Made by a program: the position numbers and the translations under genes. DNA of 64,000 bases from assembly GCA_037447655.1 (NCBI GenBank), contig JBBHKE010001100.1, forward strand, positions 62,001 through 126,000, given 5' to 3'. This DNA is from Zygnema cylindricum. Lineage: Eukaryota > Streptophyta > Zygnematophyceae > Zygnematales > Zygnemataceae. The notes beneath the pieces were generated by a model that did not search any database, was not told the DNA's origin, and worked only from the letters and a program-made list of their open reading frames with translations. Shown in pieces: positions 47,505-64,000 of this stretch (positions within the stretch are counted from its first letter, which is position 1; each line of letters begins with the position of its first letter).

Positions 47505-48120
47505 CACCGCGAATCGTAATTAGAGTAAATTACTCTAATTCGGTCGCTCGAAATTTCGACTCTATTACATCAAATAGAGTAAATGATTATAATTTTTTCA
47601 TTATTCTAATTTAGGTCAGTTTAATTAGCGTAACAAAATTGTAATATAGGTTCGATTTAAATAGTGTGGAGTACGGACGACGTTCGACCGTTCAAAATTG
47701 TACTTTTTTAAGTAAAAAGGTACAAATAATGATTTAATACAATCGCGCTCGCACGTGAAATCGCACTAAACAAAAAATCAATCACATCGAAAAAAAGCCG
47801 TTCGCATAACTCTCGTCCGTCGACAGCATCGTCGTCAATGTGAACATCAGCTGACATTCAGCGCGACAAATAATACTAACGTCATAATGACGTCCAAACT
47901 ATACGGACTGACAGATTTTATACGTCCACGTAATTTAGTGTTCATAATTTCAGCGCTGATAATTATTGCCGACATAACCCAATATAGAGTACTTAAATAA
48001 ATTAGAGTAAACTTCCTCTGTGAAAAAGTTCTATCACATAAACTAGAGTTCATTGCTCTAATTGTTTTTTTTTGTTTTTTTACTCTAATTTTTTCATTAC
48101 TCTAATTACGATTCGCGGTG
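47505..48120. mobile_element. CACCG-family MITE (CACCGCGAATCG long subgroup)
   Basis: Ends TA-CACCGCGAATCGTAATTAG and CTAATTACGATTCGCGGTG-TA. 616 bp, full-length relative of 30408-31074. Confidence 0.92.
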
Positions 48121-48448
48121 TAACGTCCATTCCTTAAAACCGTTCATCAATTCGAATCGGATTCGCTGGTGATCCAGCGGATTAACACGGTGAGGACAAA
48201 TGCTCGCTTACCGTACAGTACTCTAACATCCACAACTATACGAACTTAAATTAAGTCGGATTTTGTCTACTTGATTTTTTTTAATATTGTTCTGTGACCG
48301 AAGTTCAATAGTTCGAAAATATAAATCACTTTACCGTACGATTTCAATTTGCTCTCCGCCAATAGAAAGCTTCTAGATTGTCATTTTTGTAAACAAAATG
48401 ACGCAAAAGTTAAAATCAATTAAGTACACGTCGTCAAAAGTACAATAG

Positions 48449-49015
48449 TCATAAAGTAAAACAAATAGTCATTAAACCGGCTGCAAGCTCAACAGGGTTG
48501 GATGTTTCAGTAAACCGAGAAGCGGCCAAAATCTGCCGCGAAACCCGTTTACGGTATTCCAGTTTCATTTCCAACCGGGACCGAGCTGATACCGTGGTCC
48601 ACACGCGGTGAGTCTGGCGGTGAGTCCGGAGATGAATTTGGGGGTGAGCCGAAATCGGACCCACCGCCTTCCATGAGGGTGTCATCATTTGGTGATCCCA
48701 TCCCTTCACCTGCCTCTCCCTCCCCCTCTTTCTCGCCCCACTCCATCTCCTCCTCAACCGGAGGTGGGAAAAATACAGCGGGAGGTCTGGCTTTCGCCGC
48801 AAAAAAGGTGGTAATGGGCCACATATTTTCTTAAGATAGTCACGACAACTTGTGAAAGATAAATATGAAGCAACAAAAATAAAATGCAACAACGAAGGTA
48901 GATGCGAAGGGAGGAAAAGAGTGCCATTGTTGGAGTTAACGACGAGTATATATAGGAGGGGAAGGGAATCTGTTGTGAAAAAAATGAGGGAAATGCTTGG
49001 TAAAAATTTGAACAT
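48449..49015 (-). other. Open frames of doubtful coding value
   Basis: Two overlapping minus-strand frames: 49015-48449 (188 codons) and 48824-48549 (91 codons, with an acidic Glu/Gly stretch and then Ser/Pro/Asp repeats). Neither shows a known motif or clear splice sites. A small lineage-specific exon is possible. Confidence 0.2.
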
Positions 49016-49559
49016 TCAAAATTTTTAAATCAAATATCTTGTTTGAAGTCAAATATTTCCATTTTAAAAACGACACGGTGAGAGCGGGAAAGTTTTAAAA
49101 TTTGCGTCAGTTTTCAACGTGAGAGTATGCACGTGGTTGACAATGGACGTTTTTCATGAAAAAAGAGTGAGAAAACATGGCAGCTCATTGAATGTACGGA
49201 TCTTTCTTGGAAAGGCAGCGGGTAAGACAGGCCTGTTTTGATGCATATTAAAAAATGCCATAATGTTTGCGTGGAATAAAAATAAGACACGTGTAATCTT
49301 TGGCGACCAATCACGTGACTTGAATTATTAATTGGTTGGTCGGTATGTACTTTTTGGTTCATTTTAGTGTCATCATTACTCTAATACGAAACAACGTTGA
49401 CGTTAATACAGGTGAGACGTCTGAAAGATAGACGAGGTAACACCCTTATTACAATTAAGACACATATTAGCATTCTTAACTCTAATAAAACCACCCAAAA
49501 AGGACGTTATTAGAATACATGAGATACGGACGAACGGAAATACGGCCATACGTCCAAGT

Positions 49560-49917
49560 TACATGTAGAAACGGCGTGGCGTGTCAACCATTCCCGTAAA
49601 CGTCAAACCAAAAAAATTAAAATTAAACTTTACGTTACGCGGTATATCGTTAACACGTAGCCGCCGTAAAATTGTCTGATCTGTACGGATACTCGATTTG
49701 GCGCCGCTGTACAATTTTTAAGATTGTGTACGGTTACATAGATTAATGTTTACAATCGTACGGAGAATTTTCCATGTTTGCTGTCCCCGAATTAGCGTTA
49801 ACGCCGAAATTAGAATAAACCTTTTTTTTTCAAATTTTCAAATTCTTAATTAGCGTCAATGACGGTATATTTACTTACACACTATTTAAACTTTAACACT
49901 AATAACGATGCGCGGTG
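49560..49917. mobile_element. CACCG-family MITE (CACCGCGCATCG subgroup), one end
   Basis: The right end TAATAACGATGCGCGGTG-TA and the 300 bp inside match the left part of 18764 onwards in reverse. The left end was not found; the element may extend to about 49365. Confidence 0.7.
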
Positions 49918-50776
49918 TACCGTTTGCGACACAGGAGTCACGGACGCTAGAGTAAGCCTACCTCGGTAAATGCCCAGAACGCACAGCGGCTGATGCTCGA
50001 GTTATGAAGAGATTCGTGCGTACCGTACGGTAACACGACACCATTGTAAACCGCCAAAAAAAAGTTTTCAATAGCGTACAAGATTTTAGCGCCGACATTG
50101 TTTGGGAGTGTAAGGTTTCACTAAAAAATATATATACATAAAAACATTTCTAGAGCGGCTTATCCTGTGTGAGTAGCCGTAATTGGTTTACAAAATGAAG
50201 TAACTCTATGACAAATAATCATGAAAATATAGCGAACACAATTTAGTGTTTTAAAATACAGCTAAATGTGTCACAAATTGTTCCGAAAAAATCCATTTCA
50301 CCTAATTTCCACCACTCTAAAATAAGTCAACTAATTCTCCTTCGAAATATTCGTCACTCGAGTAGTCAACATCTGAAAAATGTTTCCCCTTTGCTAATTC
50401 TTGCCCCCTCCCCGAACTCAACCTTTACCTGCCCTGAAAAAAACTTTCAAAAAGAATCCGAAACCCTAACAAAAACGTTTCCACCTGCCCGAACCGACCA
50501 CGCAATCTCCCTCGAGCATCCTCCTCTTCTGCCAAATATTCCCACCGACACCCGTAACTCGGGAATTTTCTCCGCGCATCTCGCAAACTCCGTCCAGGGG
50601 AGCCGCGCCCCCGCCGCCAATCCTTTCTGTCCTTTAAGACAGTACGTCCGTACATGTAAAGCATCTTTAGCGCCTGCATTGTCGCCAAACTGCGCTTTAT
50701 GAGATTCCTCGACGAGATTCCTCCCCATACGACAGCATCCGTACACCAATACATTTTTCTATGAGTATTGTTACGA
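49918..50776. other. Upstream region of the first fasciclin gene
   Basis: No gene supported. The overlapping frames at 50268-50754 have no motif. Confidence 0.35.
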
Positions 50777-50995
50777 CGAAGCCGTCGGAATGTTGTACGA
50801 ACACTATTTTATTGTACGGAACACTTTAGATGCAAGCCTACTCGAGAGTCTCTCAGCTTCAGGTCACTTCCAACGATTCTTCCTCTAAGACTCTCTCTCC
50901 CTCTTCTCCCTTTTTCTCCCTCTCTCCCTTCTCTCTCCCTTCTCTCTCCCTTCTCTCTCCCTTCTCTCTCCCTTCTCTCCTCTACTCTGTCAGCT
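50777..50995 (+). promoter_or_regulatory. Conserved 5' flank and CT-rich leader of fasciclin gene 1
   Basis: GACGAAGCCGT, TTGTACGGAACACTTT and TCTCAGCTT(C/G)AGGTCAC are shared with 59415-59490 before the second gene. A run of TCTCTCCCT units follows, as a probable 5' leader. Shared promoter and leader suggest joint control. Confidence 0.5.
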
Positions 50996-53900
50996 ATGGC
51001 CGGACAGATACAAAGAATATTATACCTTCTTCTCTTGTCCTTCCTCTCTCTAGATGTATCCGTTTTAGGAGCTACTAAACAGTCTCCTCCTCCTCCAGAA
51101 CCTTCTCCTCCTCCTCCCTCTCCTCCTTCTCCTCCTCCTCCTCCTTACCAATACACAGAATACGAAACCATTATTAGTTTATTGGAAGAATTCACTTTAG
51201 CGAACACCACTCTTAAGTATTTAAAAAGAACTTGTTTGGATGTCGCCTTGGGATTCACGAACCGTACAACATTTTTGGCTCCCACATGCCGCTTGGAGGA
51301 ACCTCAAGAATATTCCTAATGGGAAAGCTTTGAGGAAAAAGCTTTGGTCAAAAAATAAAGCAACAGTTTTGTTTAATTTAATGCTTTACCATATGATTCC
51401 TCTGTACAAAAGCTCCTCTAACTTTCAGGTGGGTACTTGTTTTTGTTATTTTTTCTGTTTTTTTTGTTTTGTTTTTGTTTGTTTAGCAGTATAGCTGTTT
51501 TTTTATTTCGAAAGGTGGGTTATCTGTGCTGTTTTGTTTTTGTTTTTTTGTGTTTTCTAGATTCTGTTTGTTATTTTGACCCAATTCGAGTTTGGAGACG
51601 ATTTCATTAGTGTATTTTTGATAGAGAAGGTTAAAACTTAGTGTGGCAACCTAAGGTTATATGTACTGAAATAATAAAACATAATAAAGTAATAATAGTA
51701 AAATTCCATGATACAGTTGATAGTTTTTTCAAAACTCCATAAAGCATGTCATTCTTTGTCCTGAGTTTTCTTCTTATTTTTTTTACATCTGCAATGCTAA
51801 AGAAGTACTTCCTTTTCCAAACAAACCTTTCTTTTGAAGGCGATAACTTTCAAAACATTTTGTAAGCTCATTTGTAAGTTTTAATTATCCAAATTCACCA
51901 ACCATTTTCAATATTTGAATATTCGAACAGATACTGTTCAAAGAAAAAAAAGGGCTTAATCTATTGGTGCTAATTCATTTTTCACTTATAACTCTTAATG
52001 CTGTAAAGGTGTCTTCTTATGTCACCAAGAAGCTATACAGGTAAATAAAATTTGAGTTCATCTAATTTTCTTCTCTGTAAAGTCTATCTCAAAACATTTT
52101 TTTTCAAATACTCATGAATTTCTAAGATTAAGACACGTTTGTAACCGAAACTCTCATCTTATTGCCTTAATATCTCCCACGTTTTCTTTCCAAGTCAAAT
52201 CTGTGATTCAATTTTTGTATTTTATCCTAAACCTATCTCAAAATCCTGAAAAAATCAACTTATCAGATAAAACAAAGTAATATATCACAAACTGTAACTG
52301 AATGTACTCAAAACTGCGACGGAATTTCTCCAAAACTGTAACTGAAACCACTGCCAATGGAGAACCTCTACCAAGTACAATGAAAATGCTGATGACAACT
52401 AACCACAATTTCATTTTTTTTACCTTTTTTTTTCCTTTTCTCCTTTCCACAGGTTACCACTGACAAGACTATCCTTCCGACCTACTTAGGCGCTCCTCTC
52501 TACTGCTCCACCTACAAAGCCCTCAATTTCTTTTTCTCTAACTACACTTTTCCTTCCAACAATGTATCCGCTCCATATTTCGATATTTGGACTGATACAG
52601 TCATTTCTATTCAAGGAGTCGACGGAGTATTGATTCCCGCCGACTTAGATGCTTTGGATACTCCTCGACCCGGTCTCGTACCATGTCCCACTCAAATCTC
52701 TCCTCCTCCTTCTCCTCCTCCTCCTTCTTCTCCTCCTACCTTGCCTCCTCCTCCACCTTACCAATACACAGAATACGAATACATTGTTGGGTCCTTGGAA
52801 TTTTTCACTTCAGCGAATACCACAATTAAGTATTTGAATGAGACTTGTTTGGATGTAGCTTTGTCGTTTACTAATCAGACAACCTTATTGGCTCCTGTGA
52901 ACGACGCTTGGGATTCGCTTAAAGACTCGACACAAGGAAAGAAACTTCTTAAATTGTTAGAGGGAGAAGACCGATTGACGGTTTTGTTCAATCTTATCCT
53001 TTATCATATGATTCCGCAGTACAAAACCTCTTCAGATTTTCAGGTGAGATATTTTTTCATTTTCTCATTTTTGACATCTGTTTTTGCCACTTTTGAATTG
53101 TTTTGAAATGCTGTTATTAGCTTCATGCTTTATGCTATTGAGTCTCATTTCCTTAGTGGAAACTGTCCTGATGTTGTGAGAATTGTATGTCTAGGAATGT
53201 GGTTTAGGAAGTAGTCCAGGTTGAAATAATTCATGTTACATGACAAGTTATTGTCCGTTTCTTTTGGTAGTGAAATTGAGGTTAGAGGTCCCTGTGTCTC
53301 ATTCCAATGGGCTTCTATAAACTGTAACTCAAATCTGTTCATATATATTTTCAATCTTTATGTCTTAAATGTTATTCAAATGGTAACACTGTATGTAATT
53401 GAAACGCTGACTGAATTCCGGAACTCAAAAATTCGGATGTGTATACAAGAAACTCCCTCAAGACTAAGTTAAGACAATTTTTCTACTTTTTTTTGTCCCT
53501 TTTTTCCACAGGATACCACTGACAAGACTGTCCTTCCGACCTACTTAGGCGCCCCTCTCTACTTTTCCCCCTACGAAGCCCTCAATGTTTTCTACGCAAA
53601 CTACACTGATCCTTCGATTAATTCCACCGGATTGTACGCCGATGTTCTGGCTGATACAGTTATCTCTATTCAAGGACTTACCGCTGTACTAATTCCAACT
53701 GACATGGATTCTCTCCTTACTCCTCGACCTGGTTACGTGCCTTGTCCAGCACATGTCATTAAACCATCTCCTCCTCCTCCTTCTCCGAGTGTCACTACTA
53801 AAGAGAGGAAAACTTTGGAAATTGCTAAGCTCATCAACTCTGTCGACAGCAAATCAGGTCAGTATATATGTGTATGTGTATTGTATTGATTCTTGTTCTG

Positions 53901-54335
53901 TATTTTTTTATTGGGTATTTACTAGCACGGGTGGAAAGATTTTTCAATTATACCTGTCACGATGTCTATTACACTTCCTTTGTAAAGCGGTTCCAAGGTG
54001 GTGTTTGAGTGTAAATTGGGGGGGAGGGAAGGAGGAAAGGAGGGAGTGAGGGAAGGAGGGAGTGAGGGAGTGTGTAACATTTAATTTTGAAGGTGGTTGT
54101 GATCAAATTGGAGGTATTACACAGTTAATTAAATTAAAGGATGGTAGCCCTCTGACTGCAAGAAGTACCACACGTAATTTTTTTTTCTGCTCATTGGTCT
54201 TCCATTTCCTTTTTTTTTCTATTTGCAGCTCCTACAAACAACAGTTATTCGTGGGCGCTCATGCTTTCATTGGCTGGCGTGGCATTGTTAATCTTAACTT
54301 CAATTTTCCGTGCGGACGTCTTATTGGTCAAGTAA
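50996..54335 (+). CDS. Extensin-like fasciclin (FAS1) surface protein, gene 1, with one frameshift
   Basis: Four exons: 50996-51428, 52453-53043, 53512-53857, 54229-54335; about 492 residues if the shift is ignored. Order: signal peptide (MAGQIQRILYLLLLSFLSLD), Ser-Pro-rich linker, FAS1 domain 1, second Pro linker (SPPPSPPPP), FAS1 domain 2, short Pro linker and a C-terminal membrane helix (WALMLSLAGVALLILTSIF). FAS1 marks are FLAPT and YHMIP. Each FAS1 domain is cut by an intron at the same place, after the YHMIP segment, in phase 0. Many NXS/T sites are present. FAS1 plus hydroxyproline-type linkers are known in algal and plant cell adhesion or wall proteins (algal-CAM, FLAs); the role here is inferred. 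Exon 1 lacks two bases near 51285 compared with gene 2 and would stop at 51319: pseudogene or assembly error. Confidence 0.85.
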
Positions 54336-54664
54336 AAGTGGAGAAATAGATAGAAGATAATAGATACACTTATTTATTACGGGCATGCAATAGAAAACTT
54401 TTTTTTCAGTTTTCTTTTTTTGTTCCTATGAGGGAGACAACGAGAGGATCTTCGACAATCATAAAACAACTTAAATCATCTTAAAATGTTTTGGGGCATT
54501 TTCTATCGAAATAAGTCGACACTTTTGTCCACAAGGCATGGGAAGTCCTAGAGAGGAGGAGAGACTATCTTATCTAGTGCTTGCTTGGCACTTTTATTGG
54601 TATTTCATGTATTGATATTTTTTCTTTTTATATTATTTTATGTCCCACTTCTTTTGGTTGGAAG

Positions 54665-54670
54665 AATAAA
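54665..54670 (+). terminator. Possible poly(A) signal of fasciclin gene 1
   Basis: AATAAA 330 bp after the stop codon, followed by a TG-rich stretch. Confidence 0.4.
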
Positions 54671-55591
54671 TGTTGTGCCAATTAAAACATTTGATATTAT
54701 GCAACATTTTTTTAGGGGTTTTAGGTTTTTTTAAGGGTTTTTGGACTGAGATATGTCGGTTATGTGGTAGGAAAATGATGTAAAAAGTGACATTTTACCA
54801 ACGGTTGACCCTGGTTTTTCTATGACTTTTGCCTATTTTGCGAGTTTATCCTCGTATTTAATTTGTTGAGTTTCGTATTGTATTTGACTATTTGCGATCA
54901 CATGTAAGGATAGAAAAAAATTGCAAAGAGGTGAGGGTTTGGACATGTCTTCCAATGAAGTAAAATTGGCGGTGACAGGTGGGATCATGGTATCATTTGG
55001 GCTGAAATTTAAGTTTTTTTTTTATGTAGTGTTGACAAGGTTGCCAAGGACTAAAGCTGTATACTGTGCCACGTGGCATGCTAATGCATAGATAGACATT
55101 CAGTTTTGCGTTGAGCAGTCTCTGTTGATAAGATGTGGTGATGTGGTATCGACTGAGTATTCTGCAAGTATTTCTATGCGATTTCCTGCGGAAACTGTCT
55201 CGTTTTGATTAGGGTTTTTTTTTTGCCAGGATTTGGGCTTCTTCTCTCTCCCCCTCTGTCTCCCCCTCCCTCCCCCTCTCCTTTTCAATTATCTTGAGAT
55301 CTCATCAGATCACCAGTCCAGAGGATACTAGTAAATCAATGCCCGTTACACGGTCAAAGGTCGTGTTGTGTGTTTAAGGTTGTATAGAGTTTTTGTACTG
55401 TATTTATTTGGGAACAACTACAGGTGGGTTTTTTGATGAACTATATAACTGTAAATTATATATGTGATTAACAACCATAGGGTGTTTTGATTTACATCAC
55501 AAATATAGACAATTTTAAACTGAGGGAATGTCCCATGTAAGATGTCATTCTGTGCAAACAAAACATGTTTTGAAGTTCATAATCATATTTA

Positions 55592-56093
55592 GGGTAAGGT
55601 TCCATTAGGGGAAAAATGCCATTGTCTACTGAAAGCTGTACTCTTTCGTACAGTACCGTACCAAAAAAATAAAATGTCAGAAAAACAAGTCTACTGAATG
55701 AGGGATTTGATTCTCCACGTTTATGGGCGTAAACGTGGACCGTTGGATGCATAATCGGATACTCCATCGTCTGACACTTTCAGTTCGCAACAAGTGACCC
55801 GGAGTAGGTCAATTCTTAGCGCCCGAACGAATAATATCGTGCCTCGTGGAAAAGTGAACAAATATCCACGACGTCCGCACGACCAGGTGGGTACATGTCG
55901 CATATGACATGTGCCTTCCGCCAGGGAGAATGCGAGGCCACCGTAAGACGCAAAAAAATCTTTGACAGAGGATATTGTTTCACGCAATCCACTAACCATT
56001 TTGACATTTTCGTACGCATTTACAAATCTTAAGTTTCGTCCGCTCGTACAGATTTTATTCAATACGTCGTACGAGTCTAATGGAACAACGCTC
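55592..56093. mobile_element. PIF/Harbinger-like element, short copy
   Basis: Ends GGGTAAGGTTCCATTAGG and, reversed, GAGCGTTGTTCCATTAGA-like, flanked by TTA on both sides (55589-55591 and 56094-56096). 502 bp. A minus-strand frame (56062-55721) is shared with the longer copy at 58040. Compared with that copy it lacks about 197 bp next to the right end. Confidence 0.85.
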
Positions 56094-56670
56094 TTAGTCT
56101 ACTTCACAACTGGAATATTGTAGTTGAGATTAAATGGGTTTATTGGTGACTGAGTGTCACCTTTGTAATAACATTCAATGGTGTGTGGCTCTAGCAATTT
56201 CAACTTACTAACTATACTTAACTAACCATTCTCCGCCTATATCTATGTGTAACTGTCAGAAATCAAATGTTTTTTTTTGAACTACAGATTTCATGTTGGT
56301 GTGTTTTGTTACACAATATGTTTTTTTTCACTCATCTTCACACTTGCCCTGGAATCAAATCGCGACCTGATTTTCATCAAAATACTACCCTATTGACGAA
56401 TAGAAAACCGAGATTGCACGCGTCAAACTTTTTTAAAAATTTTGAACGGCGGAGAGTACACTCTATTTTTTCCCTGATCGTCACGGGCATGTACTTACAA
56501 AAATGACGAGATTGTACGTAAAAAAAAATCGTTGGGGTCTCGGACCTCCACTTTCATTCATGGGTCCTTTGCAAAAATTTACGTCGTCTTCGTCTCTCCC
56601 CCTCTTTCTCACTCGATCGCTCCTTTTTCTCTCTTAATTACACAAGATGAGCAATAATAGTATCAAATAA

Positions 56671-56713
<43 letters not shown>

Positions 56714-57928
56714 TAATATTTTTGGTCTAAGTTTGATGGCATATCGAATGATAAAAGTTAAGAAAACGAAATCGGGAAGCCATGGTGGAAAATCTACGTA
56801 CTAACGACGTCACATGGTAGCATGACCTCCCTATGTCACAAAATTCTAAACATCTACAATGTCACAAAAACCTCGACGTCTACAACCGTCGCTGTTTTTG
56901 TAGACGTCACCAATTTTAGGAAGTTTCGTAGTCGTTTACATTTTGTTTCGTAGACTGTCGCACATTTTGTAGAAGTATAAAACTGTCACATATTTGAAGT
57001 AATGAAGGCGCAAGTAAGGGTATTTTCGCATTTGCTAAAGTTACAATAACTTTTTGCCGTTTTCCTCCATAACTTAAAAAAAAACGAGAAAATCCGTTGC
57101 CGTACCAAAAAATAGAAATTACCACCATACAAGTTGCGTTACTCTGAAACTTTATACGTACAGTAGTTTGTCGTCTAGCGCGATACAATTTGTCGTTAAG
57201 CGCATTTCGACCCACTTTCACGTCCTTTCAACACATGTTCAAACTTTACATCAAATCACCTCGCGAGGTGATTTGAAATAAAGTCCAAAAAGGTGAGTGA
57301 ATAAGCAGACACTGTTGCACGTGTCTGAAGTTTTTTACAATTTTTGTGCGTGGAGTACCAAAAAAAAACCACACTGCACGTTTCCAACCTGTGCGTATTG
57401 TTTTCCGTGCGCTAATTTCCGTGCAGGGGCCGTCTCTCTCAAAAACACGTGTCTTCACACATACGACGTATGAAAAATATTGGCAACCGGTCGGTAAGTG
57501 GGAAGACGAAAAACGAAACCGCAAATTCTGTGCGACAGCGAAAGGTATTTGAGGATTTTGACCTGTCGACAATGTAGCGTACGGACATTACGAAGTCACA
57601 AAAATTGTACAGTGTGCGGAGAAACGCCTCAAATTGAAGCCGAGTGGAAGTTTCGTCTCATTTTATGTACCACTTCATCTGTCACAATTCTTCGTACACG
57701 TCCACGTAAGTCATTTTAAGTGACAAGTTATTTGCGTTTACATCCGAATGCTCTGAAAGCTGTACGGAGAATCTTGGCTAAAAAACAAAGTAGCAAGACT
57801 AAGTTTCGGTTACATGCGAAAATACCTTAATGATTGACATAGGCACAATTTGAAAAGTACACCGTATAATCTGCACTAAAATCCAAAGAAACGTTTCAAA
57901 ATTTCGGCTACATGGGAACACGCCCTTA
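56094..57928. other. Intergenic region between the fasciclin genes
   Basis: No gene. It holds a (TA)n run at 56676-56705, inverted GTAGACGTC motifs near 56780-56960, a perfect 26-bp palindrome at 57251-57276, and near 57911-57925 an end reading CATGGGAACACGCCC-TTA that looks like another Harbinger-type terminus. Confidence 0.4.
57251..57276. repeat. Perfect 26-bp palindrome
   Basis: TCAAATCACCTCG followed directly by its exact reverse complement, with no spacer. Confidence 0.95.
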
Positions 57929-59389
57929 GGGTGCGTCTCCATGTACTTGAAACTTAGAGAAATAACTTTGTTTTTTAGCGCAGATCCGGCGGACCCGGAT
58001 TGTAGATGTCCCTATGTGTAACAACGAAACTGTTACTTAGGGTAAGGTTCCATTAGGGGGAAAATGTCGTTGTTTACTGTAAGCCGTACTTTTTCGTACA
58101 GTGCCATACCGAAAAATATAAAATGTCAGAAAAACAAGCCTACTGAATTAGGGATTTGATTCTCCACGTTTATGGGCGTAAACGTGGACCGTCAGATGCA
58201 TAATCGGATACGCCATCGTCTGACACTTTCAGTTCGCAACAAGTGACCCGGAGTAGGTCAATTCTTAGCGCCTGAACGTATAGCATCGTGCCTCGTGGAA
58301 AAGTGAACAAATATCTACGACGACCGCGCGACCAAGTGCGTACACGTCGCGTATGACATGTGCCTTTCTCCAGGGAGGATGCGAGGCAACCGAAAGACGC
58401 AAGAAAATCTTTGACGGAGGATATTGCTTCACGCGTCTGTTGCCATCCACTAACCATTTTGACATTTTCGTACGCTTTTACAAATCTTAAGTTTCGTCCG
58501 CCCGTACAGATTTTATTCAATACGTCGTACGAGTCACTTTTTACCTTCGCTGGTACAAATATGTGGTTACAATTTGCTGTTAGAGATTCTTTAAAGATTT
58601 CCAGAATCGTAATCATCTATTGTGTGAACCAATCAAATTATGCCACGCAAATAAAATGTCGGTTACTCACTCGACACAATGGAACGATGGCTTCAGTGAA
58701 CGAATTTTTGACATTTACTGAGACCGCCTAATGGAACAACGCTCTTAATGGTGTGACGATTGTATACGGTGACAACATCTACAATCTGTGATGACGCACG
58801 TTTTTTGTTGTAACTGCTTGTGACGTCGCATGACTTTTCATGACATTGTAGACGTACCGCCATCCAGCCTGTGCCGTTTCACGGTTGAAGAAGATGCGCT
58901 TTGCCTTTGCGTCGCCTATCCGGTCGACGTGAAATGGCATCGGCATCTTGAGACTCCTGGCGAAATAAAATCTTTACCAGCCAGAAACGGACAAAACTAA
59001 ACAAATCGTCGTACCTGCAAGCAAACGGACAAAACATAGCGGATCGTGCACTTTTCGTCGTCGCTTGAATTCTTTTAAATTTTTTTGAAATTCTTTAACA
59101 CATGCGAATACGTGTTCCTATTTGTTTCTCGAAAATATTTTGTTTTAAAACACAGTTTCCCTGTATTTTAAAGAAAAAAAGTTTGAAGATGACGTTTTTT
59201 GGCGTGGCCGTGGGTCGAAGAACACAAGACGACAACAACATATAGTACATCTTAAATTCGATGATGACGCAAAATGTACCACCCATTTTTTAAATTTTTT
59301 TGTACGGCTGAAACTTAAACGGTACGGCTCAAAGTTTTACAGGAAAACGACAGAAAAAAAACCTTACTTAGGCACATGGAGACGCACCC
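57929..59389. mobile_element. PIF/Harbinger-like element containing a nested copy
   Basis: Perfect inverted ends GGGTGCGTCTCCATGT / ACATGGAGACGCACCC with TTA at 57926-57928 and 59390-59392. 1461 bp, without a transposase frame. The element 58040-58744 is inserted in it. Confidence 0.88.
58040..58744. mobile_element. PIF/Harbinger-like element, long copy, nested
   Basis: Same ends as 55592-56093 (GGGTAAGGTTCCATTAGG; GAGCGTTGTTCCATTAGG reversed), TTA on both sides (58037-58039 and 58745-58747). 705 bp. Carries a 148-codon minus-strand frame (58616-58170) whose C-terminal part is shared with the short copy. Confidence 0.88.
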
Positions 59390-59414
59390 TTAGTGATGGA
59401 ACATTGACAATTAG

Positions 59415-59556
59415 ACGAAGCCGTTTGGAATATTGTACGGAACACTTTCGATGTGGAAAGTTTCTCAGCTTGAGGTCACCTTCATGGATTCTTCATCTGA
59501 GACGCTCTCTCCCTCTCTCTCCCTCTCTCTCCCTTCTCTTCTCTTCTCTGTCATCC
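59415..59556 (+). promoter_or_regulatory. Conserved 5' flank and CT-rich leader of fasciclin gene 2
   Basis: Same GACGAAGCCGT, TTGTACGGAACACTTT and TCTCAGCTTGAGGTCAC blocks as upstream of gene 1, then a shorter CTCTCTCCC run. It begins 25 bp after the end of a Harbinger-like element, so the element sits right at the promoter. Confidence 0.5.

Positions 59557-64000
<4,444 letters not shown>

Noticed and set aside
50425-50754. Minus-strand gene upstream of fasciclin gene 1
   Set aside because: Two overlapping frames of similar length in different registers, no motif and no splice pattern.

Overview
The window looks like AT-rich nuclear DNA from a member of the green lineage, most likely a green or streptophyte alga or an early-diverging plant. 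The protein genes are split by many GT-AG introns. One gene encodes extensin-like Ser-Pro-rich fasciclin proteins of the kind known from Volvox algal-CAM. The glutaredoxin is plant-like and carries a signal peptide. The copia element has a primer site that fits the plant-type initiator methionine tRNA. No prokaryotic operon, rRNA or CRISPR array was seen.

Four to five host genes could be rebuilt exon by exon. (1) 3721-17699, minus: an 18-exon half-size ABCD (peroxisomal acyl-CoA type) ABC transporter of about 675 residues; its introns are full of small transposons. (2) 20500-23184, plus: a secreted or ER-type CPYC glutaredoxin in four exons, with two possible in-frame cassette exons. (3) 26279-28338, minus: the 3' part of an unidentified coiled-coil protein gene. 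(4) and (5) 50996-54335 and 59557-beyond 64000, plus: tandem paralogues coding for signal peptide plus alternating Pro-rich linkers and fasciclin (FAS1) domains. The first ends in a transmembrane helix; the second runs off the window. Each carries one small frameshift as read here.

From 29.4 to 50 kb the window is almost gene-free. It holds satellites and minisatellites (29.5-34.7 kb, including about 1 kb of TCA triplets), a small TRIM-like retroelement with tRNA-like A and B boxes in its LTR (34.7-35.1 kb), a full-length but decayed copia retrotransposon with a perfect 5-bp target duplication (38104-45042), a hAT-type element with a perfect 8-bp target duplication (46614-47237), and more small inverted-repeat elements. 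Between the two fasciclin genes lies a nest of PIF/Harbinger-like elements with TTA target duplications (55.6-59.4 kb).

The most widespread signal is a family of short transposons (at least 15 recognisable copies, about 170-670 bp) with terminal repeats close to CACCGNNNATCGNTATTAG, flanked by TA. They sit in introns, between genes and inside satellite units.

The observations most worth following are: the copia primer-binding site, which is complementary to the anticodon arm of initiator tRNA and itself supplies the gag ATG; the Pol III-like boxes in the TRIM LTR; an inverted intron block in the second fasciclin gene; and a hairpin minisatellite with a compensatory base change.
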